A DNA stretch of 64,000 nucleotides, from assembly GCA_947452365.1 (NCBI GenBank), contig CANGCO010000001.1, positions 1 through 64,000 of the forward strand. The letters run 5' to 3'. The position numbers and the translations under genes were made by a program. The stretch is from Caulobacteraceae bacterium (lineage in GTDB: Bacteria > Pseudomonadota > Alphaproteobacteria > Caulobacterales > Caulobacteraceae). This document shows, one piece after another, positions 7,845 through 16,407 of this stretch; position 1 is the stretch's first letter; each line of letters starts with the position of its first letter. Below the pieces are notes generated by a model, which saw only the letters and a list, made by a program, of their open reading frames with translations, did not search any database and was not told the origin of the DNA.

Positions 7845-9478
7845 TCCCCAAGCCCAACACTGCCGCCCACCATAGCCGCCGCCACGGCCTCTGCCACCTT
7901 GATGCCGTCGACGGCGGCCGAGAGGATGCCGCCGGCATAGCCTGCGCCTTCGCCGGCGGGATAGAGGCCGGGTGTGTTTAGGCTTTGGAATGTCTTGTCG
8001 CGGGTGATGCGGATGGGCGATGAGGTGCGGGTCTCGACGCCGGTCAAGACAGCGTCTGGATTATCAAAGCCGGGAATCTGGCGGCCAAACACCGGCAGGG
8101 CCTCGCGCATGGCCGCAATCGCAAAATCGGGCAGGCAGGCCGACAGGTCGGTGGGCTTGACGCCCGGCTGATAGGAGGGCGCAACCTGGCCAAGCTGGGT
8201 CGAGGGGCGACCCGCCAAAAAGTCGCCAAGCCTTTGGCCCGGGGCGGTATAGTCGCTGCCGCCCGCCAAAAAGGCCTGTTCCTCCCAATGCCTTTGCAAG
8301 GCAATGCCGGCCAGGGGGTGGCCGGGAAAGTCCTTTTCCGGGGTGACATCGACGACCATACCAGCATTGGCATTGCGCTCTTTTCGCGAATACTGGCTCA
8401 TGCCATTGGTCACCAACCTGCCCGGCTCTGAGGCCGCAGCCACGACCGTGCCGCCCGGACACATGCAAAAGCTATAGACGGTGCGGCCATTGGCACAGGC
8501 ATGCGACAGCTTGTAATCGGCCGCGCCCAGATCGGGATGCTTGGCAAAGGTGCCAAACCGGGCCTGGTCGATCAGGGACTGGGGGTGTTCGATGCGAAAA
8601 CCGATAGAAAAGGGCTTGGCCTCGATATGGACACCGCGATCATACAGCATTTCAAACGTGTCGCGGGCGCTGTGGCCTATGGCCAGAACAATATGATCGG
8701 ACATAAGGCGTTCGCCGCCGTCTAGGGCCACGCCAACGGTCTTGCGGGTCCCGGATGGCGCGGTCTCGATCAAGAGGTCGGTGACCTTGCTTTGAAACCG
8801 GTATTCACCGCCTAGGGCCTCAATCGACCCACGCAGGCTCTCAACCATCGAGACCAGCCGAAATGTGCCAATATGGGGATGGGCCTCGGTCAAGATTTCG
8901 GGCGGTGCCCCGGCCTTGACGAACTCGGTCAAGACCTTGCGGCCTAGGTGGCGCGGGTCCTTGATCTGGCTATAGAGCTTGCCATCGGAAAAGGTCCCAG
9001 CCCCGCCCTCGCCATATTGGACATTGGATTCTGGGTTCAAGACCTTGCCGCGCCATAGGCCCCAGGTATCTTTTGTTCGTTCACGGACGACCTTGCCACG
9101 ATCAAGTATGATCGGGCGAAACCCCATCTGGGCTAGGATCAGACCGGCAAACAGACCGCAAGGCCCGGTGCCAATGACGATGGGACGGCTGGTCTCACGG
9201 CCCGTCGCTTTGGCGGTAAAGTGATAGGCCTGATCTGGCGCCGGACGCACCCGAATATCATCAGAACAGCGGGCCAACACCGCCGCCTCGTCCTTGACCG
9301 CCACATCGACCGAATAGACCATCAGGATTGCTGATTTTCGCCGCGCATCATGGGCACGGCGCGCAATCTTAAAATCGAGGACCTGATCAGGCCTAAGGCC
9401 CAACCGCTCACAAATCGCGGCGCTCAAGGCGTGCGGGTCATGATCAAGGGGCAGGCGAATTTCGGTTAGTCTCAGCAT
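7841..9478 (-). CDS. FAD-dependent dehydrogenase, COG2509-like
   Basis: A 545-residue soluble flavoprotein. After an N-terminal region of about 95 residues comes the dinucleotide fold PIVIGTGPCGLFAGLILAQM, then EGGAGTFSDGKLYSQIKD, and near the C-terminus TGVETRTSSPIRITRD and GLYPAGEGAGYAGGILSAA, a second FAD-contact region. This order and length fit the widespread uncharacterised FAD-dependent dehydrogenase family (COG2509). The substrate is unknown. ATG start at 9478. The gene stands alone, convergent with the membrane protein gene, and the two stop codons overlap in the palindrome CTAG (7841-7844). Confidence 0.88.
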   Translation of the reverse strand: MLRLTEIRLPLDHDPHALSAAICERLGLRPDQVLDFKIARRAHDARRKSAILMVYSVDVAVKDEAAVLARCSDDIRVRPAPDQAYHFTAKATGRETSRPIVIGTGPCGLFAGLILAQMGFRPIILDRGKVVRERTKDTWGLWRGKVLNPESNVQYGEGGAGTFSDGKLYSQIKDPRHLGRKVLTEFVKAGAPPEILTEAHPHIGTFRLVSMVESLRGSIEALGGEYRFQSKVTDLLIETAPSGTRKTVGVALDGGERLMSDHIVLAIGHSARDTFEMLYDRGVHIEAKPFSIGFRIEHPQSLIDQARFGTFAKHPDLGAADYKLSHACANGRTVYSFCMCPGGTVVAAASEPGRLVTNGMSQYSRKERNANAGMVVDVTPEKDFPGHPLAGIALQRHWEEQAFLAGGSDYTAPGQRLGDFLAGRPSTQLGQVAPSYQPGVKPTDLSACLPDFAIAAMREALPVFGRQIPGFDNPDAVLTGVETRTSSPIRITRDKTFQSLNTPGLYPAGEGAGYAGGILSAAVDGIKVAEAVAAAMVGGSVGLGD

Positions 9479-9554
9479 GCGCGCTTATATCACGGCTTTT
9501 GGGTCAAGCACGCCCCCCGCCACGTTTTGCGGGCTTGGCGATGAGTGACGTTGC

Positions 9555-10547
9555 CTATTGCGCCGCGCTTGGTACCGATACCTCGGCGCCTTGCGCCTTT
9601 AGCCGGTCGAGGACGCCGCCGGAGCGCAAGAGGAATTTCAGATCAATAATCGCAACCGTCTTGCCGGGCTTGGCAAGCGCGGCGTCAATGGCCTCAACCG
9701 ACTGGCGCGTACCATGGTCGAGCAGGGCCGTGGCACTGGGCATTTGCAACAGGCACTGATCAAGCAGGTTGGCCGTAATCCCGCCCCTGACGGTCGCTAG
9801 ATCTCCATCCGCCCATGCCCTAGCGAGGGGACGGGCGCGGGCAGCCTCGGCGTCCAGATCATTAAGGGCGGCGGTCAGGCAGGCCTCATGGGCGGGGCCC
9901 TTCATGGTGCTGGCCGACTTGACCATGGCCCCCCAACTCACATCGGCCATGGGCTGAATCTTGACCCCCAAGGCCTTGGCGCGGCGCATGACGGTGGTGG
10001 TCGGCTTGCCGGTCGAGAGGCCATATTTCTCGCGAAAATCGGCAATCAGCAAGAAGCCGGCAATGGCTGGTTTCCAGTGCGCATAACGGCCCGGCCCAAT
10101 GCCAAGCCCCTCGCGCGTTCGCGCAAACCGCTCGCGCAGGGCTGGCGACAGGTCTGCTTCCAGCTTATGCCCCAAGGGCTGGCGCAGACTGGCCATGCGC
10201 AGGGCAAGGCCCGGCAACTCAGTGACGTGCACCGCGTCTTGCGGCGGCACCAAGAGGCGATTGGCACCGATCAGGGCCCGGTCCAGACGCGGCGACGACC
10301 ATTGCAGCATATGTGGCAGGGGGGTCAGACCGCCCAATATAACCACCTCAGACTCGCCGCGCCTAACCCGCCACAGCGCCGGCCCGGGCGCAATGCCGGT
10401 CACGGTTAGTTCCTCGACCACCGCGCTGGTATCAGGGGGCGCTTCAATAGCGGCCATGGCAGGCATAGGCGCAATAGACACCAAGGCCCAGGCCACCAGG
10501 CAAATCCCGCCCATACCAACCCATAGAGACCTAAACGAAAGGGCCAT
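9555..10547 (-). CDS. TraB/GumN family protein
   Basis: A 330-residue exported protein. The N-terminus has a signal peptide (SLWVGMGGICLVAWALVSIA..PAMA). The mature start PALWRVRRGESEVVILGG is the hallmark opening of TraB/GumN proteins, and the C-terminal KTVAIIDLKFLLRSGGVLDR corresponds to the conserved end of the family, where a V-x-GxxHL-type motif usually lies. These proteins have been proposed to be metalloprotease-like, with unproven activity. ATG 10547 is chosen because it places the signal peptide at the terminus; a GTG at 10616 would add 23 residues. The gene is transcribed alone. Confidence 0.82.
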   Translation of the reverse strand: MALSFRSLWVGMGGICLVAWALVSIAPMPAMAAIEAPPDTSAVVEELTVTGIAPGPALWRVRRGESEVVILGGLTPLPHMLQWSSPRLDRALIGANRLLVPPQDAVHVTELPGLALRMASLRQPLGHKLEADLSPALRERFARTREGLGIGPGRYAHWKPAIAGFLLIADFREKYGLSTGKPTTTVMRRAKALGVKIQPMADVSWGAMVKSASTMKGPAHEACLTAALNDLDAEAARARPLARAWADGDLATVRGGITANLLDQCLLQMPSATALLDHGTRQSVEAIDAALAKPGKTVAIIDLKFLLRSGGVLDRLKAQGAEVSVPSAAQ

Positions 10548-10734
10548 TACCGAGTCCAAAAAAGACAACCATCCTGATCCGCATTTAGCCCGTCGCAGTG
10601 CCGATGACCGAATCACGTATTTTATACCTTAAATTGTATTATATTTAGCAGGCCAAAAGTGACCTAATGACTACAAGATTTAGAATTCTAGCCCTAGTAT
10701 CTGCAGTGCGCATGGCGCGCAGGATCTTAGGTAC

Positions 10735-11130
10735 ATGTCGGCCATTCTGAACCTGATCTGGTTTATCCTTGGCGGATTTGCCGCCGGATGCGCATGGCTG
10801 CTTGCGGCCCTGATCCTAGGGCTTACAATTGTCGGCCTGCCCTGGGCCATGGCGGCGGGGCGGATTGGTCTGTTCAGCTTTTTCCCGTTTGGCAGCAAGG
10901 TGGTTGACCGCTCCAGCATGACGGGACGTCAGGACCTAGGTACGGGCGGATTTGGATTTTTGCTAAATCTGGTCTGGTTTATTCTGGGCGGCTGGTATGT
11001 GGCGCTCGTGCATCTGGTGGTCGGGGCCTTGCTCCTTTTACCCGTCGTCACTATTCCGTTTGCCCTGCAGCATTTCAAACTCGCAGGCATTGCCATGGCC
11101 CCGGTGGGCAAGACTGTGGTCCCGGCTTGA
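10735..11130 (+). CDS. yccF: YccF domain inner-membrane protein
   Basis: A 131-residue protein made of two copies of the YccF unit: LNLIWFILGGFAAG near the start and LNLVWFILGGWYVA from about residue 79. Each is followed by a hydrophobic stretch ending in a G(L/I)P or TIPF turn. About four membrane segments are expected. The family is common in bacteria, but its function is not established. The gene starts a rightward pair with arfB only 3 nt downstream, so they are probably co-transcribed. Confidence 0.88.
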   Translation: MSAILNLIWFILGGFAAGCAWLLAALILGLTIVGLPWAMAAGRIGLFSFFPFGSKVVDRSSMTGRQDLGTGGFGFLLNLVWFILGGWYVALVHLVVGALLLLPVVTIPFALQHFKLAGIAMAPVGKTVVPA

Positions 11131-11133
11131 GCC

Positions 11134-11556
11134 ATGATCCCGGTTACAGACATACTCAGTCTTCAGGACGATGAACTGGACATCAGCTTTATCCGCGCCT
11201 CGGGCCCCGGCGGGCAGAATGTCAATAAGGTCTCATCGGCGGTGCAATTACGCTTTGATGCGCGCCGGTCCCGGTCCCTGCCCAATGATGTCAGTATAAG
11301 GCTTCAGGCCTTGGCCGGCAGCCGCCTAACCCTGGACGGGGTGATTGTGATTACAGCCGATCGCCATCGCACCCAGGAACGTAACCGCGCCGATGCGATT
11401 GCCAGGCTCGTAGACCTGATCGCCAAGGCTGCCTATCGCCCGCCTGTGCGCCGGGCAACCAAGCCGACCAAGGCCTCAAAGGTGCGCAGACTGGATTCTA
11501 AGGCCAAGCGCGGTGATATAAAATCCGGTCGCGGCCGCCCCTCGACCTCAGACTAG
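11134..11556 (+). CDS. arfB: Alternative ribosome-rescue factor / peptidyl-tRNA hydrolase ArfB
   Basis: A 140-residue protein with the class-I release-factor-like domain. The catalytic GGQ sits in RASGPGGQNVNKVSSAVQLR (about residues 23-42), and the C-terminal tail is rich in Lys and Arg (RRATKPTKASKVRRLDSKAK), as in ArfB/YaeJ, whose basic tail occupies the empty mRNA channel. It releases nascent chains from ribosomes stalled without a stop codon. The length is normal for the family. It begins 3 nt after yccF and probably depends on that gene's transcript. Confidence 0.93.
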   Translation: MIPVTDILSLQDDELDISFIRASGPGGQNVNKVSSAVQLRFDARRSRSLPNDVSIRLQALAGSRLTLDGVIVITADRHRTQERNRADAIARLVDLIAKAAYRPPVRRATKPTKASKVRRLDSKAKRGDIKSGRGRPSTSD

Positions 11557-11622
11557 GCTTGCCAATCGCTGGCATTGGGCTAGCTTCCGGCCCGAACCCA
11601 TACTCGCCCTAGGAGCCCGACC

Positions 11623-12129
11623 TTGCGCACGCCCCTCGCCCTTCTGACCGCCGCCAGCCTGAGCCTCTTGACTGTTGCCTGCAGCAAGCCCGCTGCGGCG
11701 CCTGAGGCCTCGGCCGATATGGCTACCCCCACGGCGGTGGCGGCCGGTGAACCCAGCGATCACGAAAAAGCCGAATTGCTGGCCTCACTGCCCGCCCCCT
11801 ACAACACGGGCGACCTAGAAAATGGTAAGCGCAAATTTGCCATGTGCCGCTCGTGCCACACCATCAATCAAGGCGGTCCAAACATGACCGGCCCCAACCT
11901 CTATGGCGTCTTTGGCCGCAAGGCAGGCTCGGTTGAAGGCTTTGCCTATTCCGACGCCGTCAAGGCCGCTGGCTTTATTTGGGATGCAGACCATCTGGAC
12001 AAATGGCTGGCCGATCCCCGCGGGTTTATGCCTGGTACCAAGATGAGCTTTATGGGCCTAAAAGAGCCCAAGGACCGGATCGATGTCATCGCCTATCTGA
12101 AAGTCGAGACCGGCTATAAGCCTAAATAG
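11623..12129 (+). CDS. Class I cytochrome c lipoprotein (c2-like)
   Basis: A 168-residue protein with a lipoprotein signal (LLTVAC, Cys about 20), a low-complexity Ala/Pro linker, then one c-type cytochrome domain with the haem site CRSCH (about 75-79) and the probable axial methionine in MPGTKMSF. The fold TGPNLYGVFGRKAG..AYSDA resembles cytochrome c2/c550. It is likely an electron carrier tethered to a membrane on its periplasmic side. The start codon is TTG at 11623, supported by AGGAG at 11611-11615 seven nt upstream. It needs the Ccm haem-ligation system, which is not in this window. Confidence 0.9.
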   Translation: MRTPLALLTAASLSLLTVACSKPAAAPEASADMATPTAVAAGEPSDHEKAELLASLPAPYNTGDLENGKRKFAMCRSCHTINQGGPNMTGPNLYGVFGRKAGSVEGFAYSDAVKAAGFIWDADHLDKWLADPRGFMPGTKMSFMGLKEPKDRIDVIAYLKVETGYKPK

Positions 12130-12147
12130 GCACGGACCAGTTCAAGC

Positions 12148-12168
12148 CCTCCCCCGAACCGGGGGAGG
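12148..12168. repeat. CCTCCCCC hairpin between convergent genes
   Basis: A perfect 8-bp stem CCTCCCCC/GGGGGAGG with loop GAACC lies between the convergent cytochrome c and tatC genes. There is no T-tract, so it is not a typical intrinsic terminator. The same CCTCCCCC...GGGGGAGG theme recurs at 17692-17800, so it is better read as an interspersed palindromic repeat, which may still stabilise 3' ends. Confidence 0.6.
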
Positions 12169-12184
12169 CAGGTCTGCAAACCCC

Positions 12185-13072
12185 TTAGGCCAGAGCCTCA
12201 GCCTCAGCTTGCGCCTTGATGCGCCTGCGCTCAATCAGCCAGACACACCAAATCGAGACCTCATAAAGCAGGATAATCGGTATGGCCAAGGTGATCTGGC
12301 TAATCGGATCTGGCGGCGTCACCACAGCCGCGACAATGAATATGCCCAAGATCGCATAGCGCCGGCCTGACCTGAGCATTTTGGATCCCACCACCCCGGC
12401 CTGACCCAGCAGGGTCAGGACCACGGGCAGTTGGAAACACAGGCCAAAAGCCAAAAGCAAGGTGGTGACCAAGGTCAGATAGTCAGACACCTTGGGCAAG
12501 AGCTCGACACTGATATTACCCGCGCCAAAGATCTGTTGGGACAAGGAAAACCACAGCACAAACGGCAGCATGACAAAATAAACAAGGGCCGCGCCCGCCG
12601 TAAACAGAATGGGTGAGGCGATCAAGAATGGCAAAAACGCGCGTCGCTCCTTGGCATAAAGGCCCGGCGCGACAAAGCGATAGAGCTGCCAGGCCAGCAC
12701 AGGAAAGGTCACTATGACCGCGCCAAAGCCTGCCACCTTAAGCTGGGTGAAAAAGAATTCCAAAGGCGCAGTAAAGACCAGCTTTAAGCCATGCCCAGCC
12801 ATGCTGGGGGCCTTGTGTACACCGGTTAGAACCAAAAGAAGGTCAAAATAGCCGTGCTTACCCCCGGCCGCATTTTGCGCCGCCAGCAAACCGGCTGCGA
12901 CCTCAAACGGATGCAGCAAGAACAGATAGATTTGTTTGGCAAAGGCAAAACAGACGCCGAACCCAATCATCAGGGCGGCGACACATACGATCAAGCGCTG
13001 CCTTAGCTCAATCAGATGCTCCATCAAGGGCGCCCGCGACGCCTCGATATGGGCTTCATCGCGCGGCGGCAT
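12185..13072 (-). CDS. tatC: Sec-independent protein translocase subunit TatC
   Basis: A 295-residue polytopic membrane protein. The N-terminal motif PLMEHLIELRQRL is the TatC signature that contacts the twin-arginine signal, and F..PVLAWQLYRFVAPGLYAKERR is the conserved second loop. Six membrane segments are expected. It recognises twin-arginine precursors with TatB and recruits TatA to move folded proteins across the inner membrane. An insertion of about 30 residues after the first membrane segment (LLAAQNAAGGKHGYFDLLLV) is longer than in E. coli. Its ATG overlaps the tatB stop as TGATG, so the two are translationally coupled. Confidence 0.97.
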   Translation of the reverse strand: MPPRDEAHIEASRAPLMEHLIELRQRLIVCVAALMIGFGVCFAFAKQIYLFLLHPFEVAAGLLAAQNAAGGKHGYFDLLLVLTGVHKAPSMAGHGLKLVFTAPLEFFFTQLKVAGFGAVIVTFPVLAWQLYRFVAPGLYAKERRAFLPFLIASPILFTAGAALVYFVMLPFVLWFSLSQQIFGAGNISVELLPKVSDYLTLVTTLLLAFGLCFQLPVVLTLLGQAGVVGSKMLRSGRRYAILGIFIVAAVVTPPDPISQITLAIPIILLYEVSIWCVWLIERRRIKAQAEAEALA

Positions 13073-13500
13073 CAGGACTCACCCTCCGGCTTGACCTTTG
13101 GCTTGCGCGGCGCCCGTGGCTTGGGACTTGGCTTGACCGCAGGCTCGGCTTCGGGCTCAGGCGCCGCGGCTACCATGCCCATGGGGTGGAACTGGACACC
13201 ATGATTGGGATCATTCAGCACCTGGTCGATCTCTTGCATAATCGGGCTTGGGCTGGCGTCTGGTAAAACATCGGCTAGCCGGGCATTGCGCATGGCCTCA
13301 ACCTCGCGGCGCAGATCGTCCAGCTCGGACTGACGGGCCATGTCTTCGAAACTGGCGCGAAACTCATTGGCCATGCCGCGCAGCTTGGCCAGAAACTGCC
13401 CGGCCTTGCGCATCAGGGCCGGCAAATCTTTTGGACCGACCACGATCAAGGCGACCGCCGCAATCACCAGCAGTTCGGTAGCACCGACCTCAGGCAGCAT
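13072..13500 (-). CDS. tatB: Sec-independent protein translocase subunit TatB
   Basis: A 142-residue protein with one N-terminal membrane helix (GATELLVIAAVALIVVGPKD), the conserved GPK(D)LP turn, an amphipathic helix (LMRKAGQFLAKLRGMANEFR) and a disordered Pro/Lys-rich tail. It binds twin-arginine signal peptides together with TatC. ATG 13500 is chosen; a GTG lies one codon upstream. Gene order tatA-tatB-tatC is the usual one, with the TatB stop inside TGATG at 13072. Confidence 0.95.
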   Translation of the reverse strand: MLPEVGATELLVIAAVALIVVGPKDLPALMRKAGQFLAKLRGMANEFRASFEDMARQSELDDLRREVEAMRNARLADVLPDASPSPIMQEIDQVLNDPNHGVQFHPMGMVAAAPEPEAEPAVKPSPKPRAPRKPKVKPEGES

Positions 13501-13558
13501 CACTCATTACCTTGTAAAAAAACTAGAGCCAGACCTTGGCTGCCATTGGCCAGCTTGG

Positions 13559-13771
13559 CTAGTGGCGCGCCTCATCCTTATCGGTTCGCGGCAAGGGGGT
13601 CGCCGCAGGCTCAGCAGGCTTTGGCGCATCTTCGCCCTTTAGACCGTCACGAAAGGCGCGAATGCCCTTGGCCGCATCGCCCATCAAGGCAGACAACTTG
13701 CCGCCACCGCCAAACAAAACGGCCCCAACGCCGATAACAATCAACCAATGCACCCAACTCATCGAACCCAT
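13559..13771 (-). CDS. tatA: Sec-independent protein translocase subunit TatA
   Basis: A 70-residue protein with a single N-terminal helix ([20 protein letters not shown]), the glycine-rich turn and an amphipathic helix ([20 protein letters not shown]), as in TatA/E. TatA oligomers form the transport pore or weaken the membrane once TatBC has bound a substrate. ATG 13771 is preferred, with GAGG six nt upstream inside GTGAGGCGCGCC; GTG 13783 would add four residues. It is first of tatABC; the promoter should lie in 13772-13889. Confidence 0.94.
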   Translation of the reverse strand: MGSMSWVHWLIVIGVGAVLFGGGGKLSALMGDAAKGIRAFRDGLKGEDAPKPAEPAATPLPRTDKDEARH

Positions 13772-13889
13772 GGCGCGCCTCACTAAAATTTAAAATCCCG
13801 TTTCTGCAACGGAATACCATTGATGGGAGCCAATATAGGCCATATCGCGGCGCGTCGCCAGAAAAGCGACATCAGACAGCGCAAAATGA

Positions 13890-15254
13890 CTAGGCGGCCT
13901 TAGAGATAACCTGATTGCGCCCAGCGGCCTTGGCTTCATAGAGGGCCAAATCGGCGCGCTTAAGCACCGCGTCCATCTGGTCACTCGCCCCCAATGTGGC
14001 CGCGACGCCGATTGAAACCGTGACGGCCAGTTGCTCCTGGCCTTCGCCAAGCGCGTAAGGCTCCCCGGCCAAATAGATCCTGAGCCGATCCGCGATCTGG
14101 TGGGCATCCTCAAGCCCTGTATTGGGCATAAGGACGACAAACTCTTCGCCCCCTGCCCGGCAGGCTATGTCCATGGCTCGCACATGGGTGGACATGTGCC
14201 GGGCAAATTGGGCCAAGACGGCGTCGCCGACATCATGGCCAAATCGGTCATTGACCGCTTTAAAATGATCAAGATCGACCATTAACAGGGCCATAGGCTC
14301 GCCGCCCATCGCCGCCCGCGCCACCAGAGCGCCTAGCTTTTGCAGCATGAACCGGCGGTTATGCAGGCCTGTCAGTTGATCGGTCACAGCCAATTCGAAT
14401 GAATGGTCCAGATTATCCCGCAATAGATCGCCATACCGCTTGTGCCGGATCTGGGTACGAACCCGCGCGGATAATTCCAGTGGATCAATCGGCCGCGCCA
14501 AGATATCATTGGCACCAAGCTCAATTGCCTTGACCAGTTTTTGCCTCTGGTCGGTATCCATTACCGCCAAAATAGGCAGGTGGCGGGTGGCTTCGTCCGA
14601 GCGCAAGGCGGCCACTACCCTAAGCCCATCATATTCTGCGCTGTCCAGATTGATAATGATCAGGTCCATGGCCGCCTTGGCAGCAGCATGGGCGAGGCCT
14701 GGCGACTGCTCGAGCACCGGCCTGTGCTCGGCTTGAAGCACAGACTCAATCTTCTCGGCTTGGCGCGCATTATCATCAAGGATCAGCACCCGCCCGCCAC
14801 CGCCCGCAAGCCGCGCCGCTGAACTTGCAATCACGCCAATGCGCCGCCCTGAAGCCTCGCGTAGCCGCAATTCATCAACAGCCATTTTCAGCCGTGTCAG
14901 CCCCCGAACCCTTGCCAGCAGCATGGCTTCATCAATCGGCTTGGTCAAAAACTCGTCCGCCCCGGCCTCTAGTCCGGCCACGCGGTCGGCGCGGCCATCT
15001 AGGGCCGTGACCAATACGATCGGAATATGCTGTGTCGCTTGATCATCCTTCAAGCGGCGGCAAACCTCAAACCCGCTTAGCCCAGGCATCATGACATCGA
15101 GCAAGATTATGTCTGGCGACGAGGTGCGCGCCATGGCCAAGGCCGTCTCGCCGTCACAAGCCGTGATTACCTCGAAATATTCAGCCCTGAGCTTGGCCTC
15201 CAGCAACCGAAGATTGGCCTCGATATCGTCGATAACCAGAATACGGGCGCTCAT
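13890..15254 (-). CDS. pleD: PleD-like response regulator with diguanylate cyclase domain
   Basis: A 454-residue protein, the same length as Caulobacter PleD. REC1 covers about 1-120 with phospho-acceptor Asp53 (IILLDVMMPG). A second receiver-like domain spans about 155-270. The C-terminal GGDEF domain has active site GGEEF, preceded by the allosteric c-di-GMP inhibition motif RxxD (RAMDIACRAGGEEF). It makes c-di-GMP when phosphorylated and in Caulobacter directs the swarmer-to-stalked transition. ATG 15254 is preferred over an earlier in-frame start because MSARILVIDD is the normal N-terminus and GAGG lies just upstream. It follows divK by 10 nt, forming a divK-pleD operon. Confidence 0.95.
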   Translation of the reverse strand: MSARILVIDDIEANLRLLEAKLRAEYFEVITACDGETALAMARTSSPDIILLDVMMPGLSGFEVCRRLKDDQATQHIPIVLVTALDGRADRVAGLEAGADEFLTKPIDEAMLLARVRGLTRLKMAVDELRLREASGRRIGVIASSAARLAGGGGRVLILDDNARQAEKIESVLQAEHRPVLEQSPGLAHAAAKAAMDLIIINLDSAEYDGLRVVAALRSDEATRHLPILAVMDTDQRQKLVKAIELGANDILARPIDPLELSARVRTQIRHKRYGDLLRDNLDHSFELAVTDQLTGLHNRRFMLQKLGALVARAAMGGEPMALLMVDLDHFKAVNDRFGHDVGDAVLAQFARHMSTHVRAMDIACRAGGEEFVVLMPNTGLEDAHQIADRLRIYLAGEPYALGEGQEQLAVTVSIGVAATLGASDQMDAVLKRADLALYEAKAAGRNQVISKAA

Positions 15255-15264
15255 GACCTCGCCC

Positions 15265-15630
15265 TCAAGCCAGCAGTCTACGAATTGTTTCGAGAAAGGC
15301 GGAAACCGAGATGGGCTTGGAGACATAGGCCTCACACCCGCCCTCACGAATGCGCTCCTCGTCACCCTTCATGGCAAAGGCCGTTACCGCCACCACCGGA
15401 ATGTGACACAGCTCGTCATCTTCTTTCAGCCATTTGGTGACCTCCAGGCCCGAAATTTCCGGCAGCTGTATATCCATCAAAATGAGGTCAGGCCGGTGCA
15501 TACGCGCCAGACCCAAGGCCTGCAGACCTTCGCGGGTCTGCAAGGTCTCATAGCCCTGGGCATCAAGCAGATCATGAAACAGTTTCATGTTCAGCTCATT
15601 GTCCTCGACGATCAGGACCTTTTTGGTCAT
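15265..15630 (-). CDS. divK: Single-domain cell-cycle response regulator DivK
   Basis: A 121-residue stand-alone receiver domain. It has the acidic pocket VEDN, phospho-acceptor Asp53 in [13 protein letters not shown], the conserved Thr/Ala switch ([15 protein letters not shown]) and Lys in VSKPIS. DivK is phosphorylated by DivJ, dephosphorylated by PleC and acts through DivL and CckA to lower CtrA activity. Adjacent pleD in the same operon is the Caulobacter arrangement and is the firmest basis for assigning DivK rather than another small CheY-like protein. A TTAA-N7-TTAG element lies upstream. Confidence 0.95.
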   Translation of the reverse strand: MTKKVLIVEDNELNMKLFHDLLDAQGYETLQTREGLQALGLARMHRPDLILMDIQLPEISGLEVTKWLKEDDELCHIPVVAVTAFAMKGDEERIREGGCEAYVSKPISVSAFLETIRRLLA

Positions 15631-15712
15631 CTTGAACCTAACATCTGGGCAAAGGACGATCCTGAAACCTCAGGATCACTCTTTATCACCATACTTGTTC
15701 ACACAAATATCC

Positions 15713-15727
15713 TTAAGCCTCCGTTAG
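15713..15727. promoter_or_regulatory. Candidate CtrA site upstream of divK
   Basis: TTAAGCCTCCGTTAG fits TTAA-N7-TTAA with one mismatch in the last base. It lies 83-97 bp upstream of the divK ATG and 9-23 bp upstream of the divergent HAD gene start. CtrA controls many cell-cycle genes in Caulobacterales through this motif. A single short match carries limited weight. Confidence 0.4.
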
Positions 15728-15735
15728 CTGCGAGT

Positions 15736-16401
15736 ATGACCCTGACCGCCACCTCATCCAACCTGATCCCCGCCGATCTGCAATCGGCCAAGATCGATAG
15801 CCACCGGCCCCTTCTTATTGTCGATGTCGACGAGGTTCTGGCCCTATTTATGGCAGGATTTCAACGCTTTGTGGAAAGACATGGCTTTGAGATGCGCCTG
15901 ACCAAATTTGCCTTGTTCCAGAATATCTATGCCAAGGGCGAGGACAATCACATTGACATGCTGGTTGGGAAAACCTTGTTTGATGATTTCTTTATGAGCG
16001 GCGGCAAGGATATGGATCCGGCACCGGGCGCGGCGGACGCCCTGGCCAATCTGTCGAATCAGGCAGGCATTGTGATTCTGACCAATGCGCCTGAACATGG
16101 TCGCGATGAGCGGGCGCGGTGGCTGAAGCGCCACGGTATGGATTATCCGCTGGTGATTAATTCCGGCCTCAAGGGGCCCGCCGCGGCCAATTTGGCGGCG
16201 CGAACCCAAAAGGCTTCGGCCTTTATTGATGACCTCTTGCCCAATCTCAGCTCAGTGGCCGCCGATGCGCCGCAGGTCAAGACCTTCCAGATGGTGGCCG
16301 ATCCGCGCCTGCGCCCCCTGGCCCCCAGTGATCCCGACAACCATACCCGCATTGATGACTGGACCTTGCTGCACCCGGCCTTGGAACAGCATTTCACCTA
16401 G
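15736..16401 (+). CDS. HAD-superfamily hydrolase-like protein
   Basis: A 221-residue protein with haloacid-dehalogenase motifs: motif I LLIVDVDEVLALF (nucleophile and acid-base Asp, about 28-33), motif II VILTNAPEHG, and motif IV SAFIDDLLPNLSSV. It is probably a phosphatase of unknown substrate. ATG 15736 is chosen; the frame stays open far to the left, but that DNA is antisense to divK and pleD. The dinB start is only 6 nt downstream, so the two are likely one transcript. Confidence 0.78.
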   Translation: MTLTATSSNLIPADLQSAKIDSHRPLLIVDVDEVLALFMAGFQRFVERHGFEMRLTKFALFQNIYAKGEDNHIDMLVGKTLFDDFFMSGGKDMDPAPGAADALANLSNQAGIVILTNAPEHGRDERARWLKRHGMDYPLVINSGLKGPAAANLAARTQKASAFIDDLLPNLSSVAADAPQVKTFQMVADPRLRPLAPSDPDNHTRIDDWTLLHPALEQHFT

Positions 16402-16407
16402 GGACCC

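Noticed and set aside
150-8000. Direct repeat of the tRNA-Ser 3' end marking the island's far boundary
   Set aside because: I looked for a copy of the T-arm/acceptor end and found none in this interval.
12148-12168. Intrinsic terminator between cytochrome c and tatC
   Set aside because: There is no T-tract, and the stem belongs to a dispersed CCTCCCCC repeat family.
15091-15735. Upstream extension of the HAD-gene frame
   Set aside because: It runs antisense through divK and pleD; the HAD homology begins after ATG 15736.
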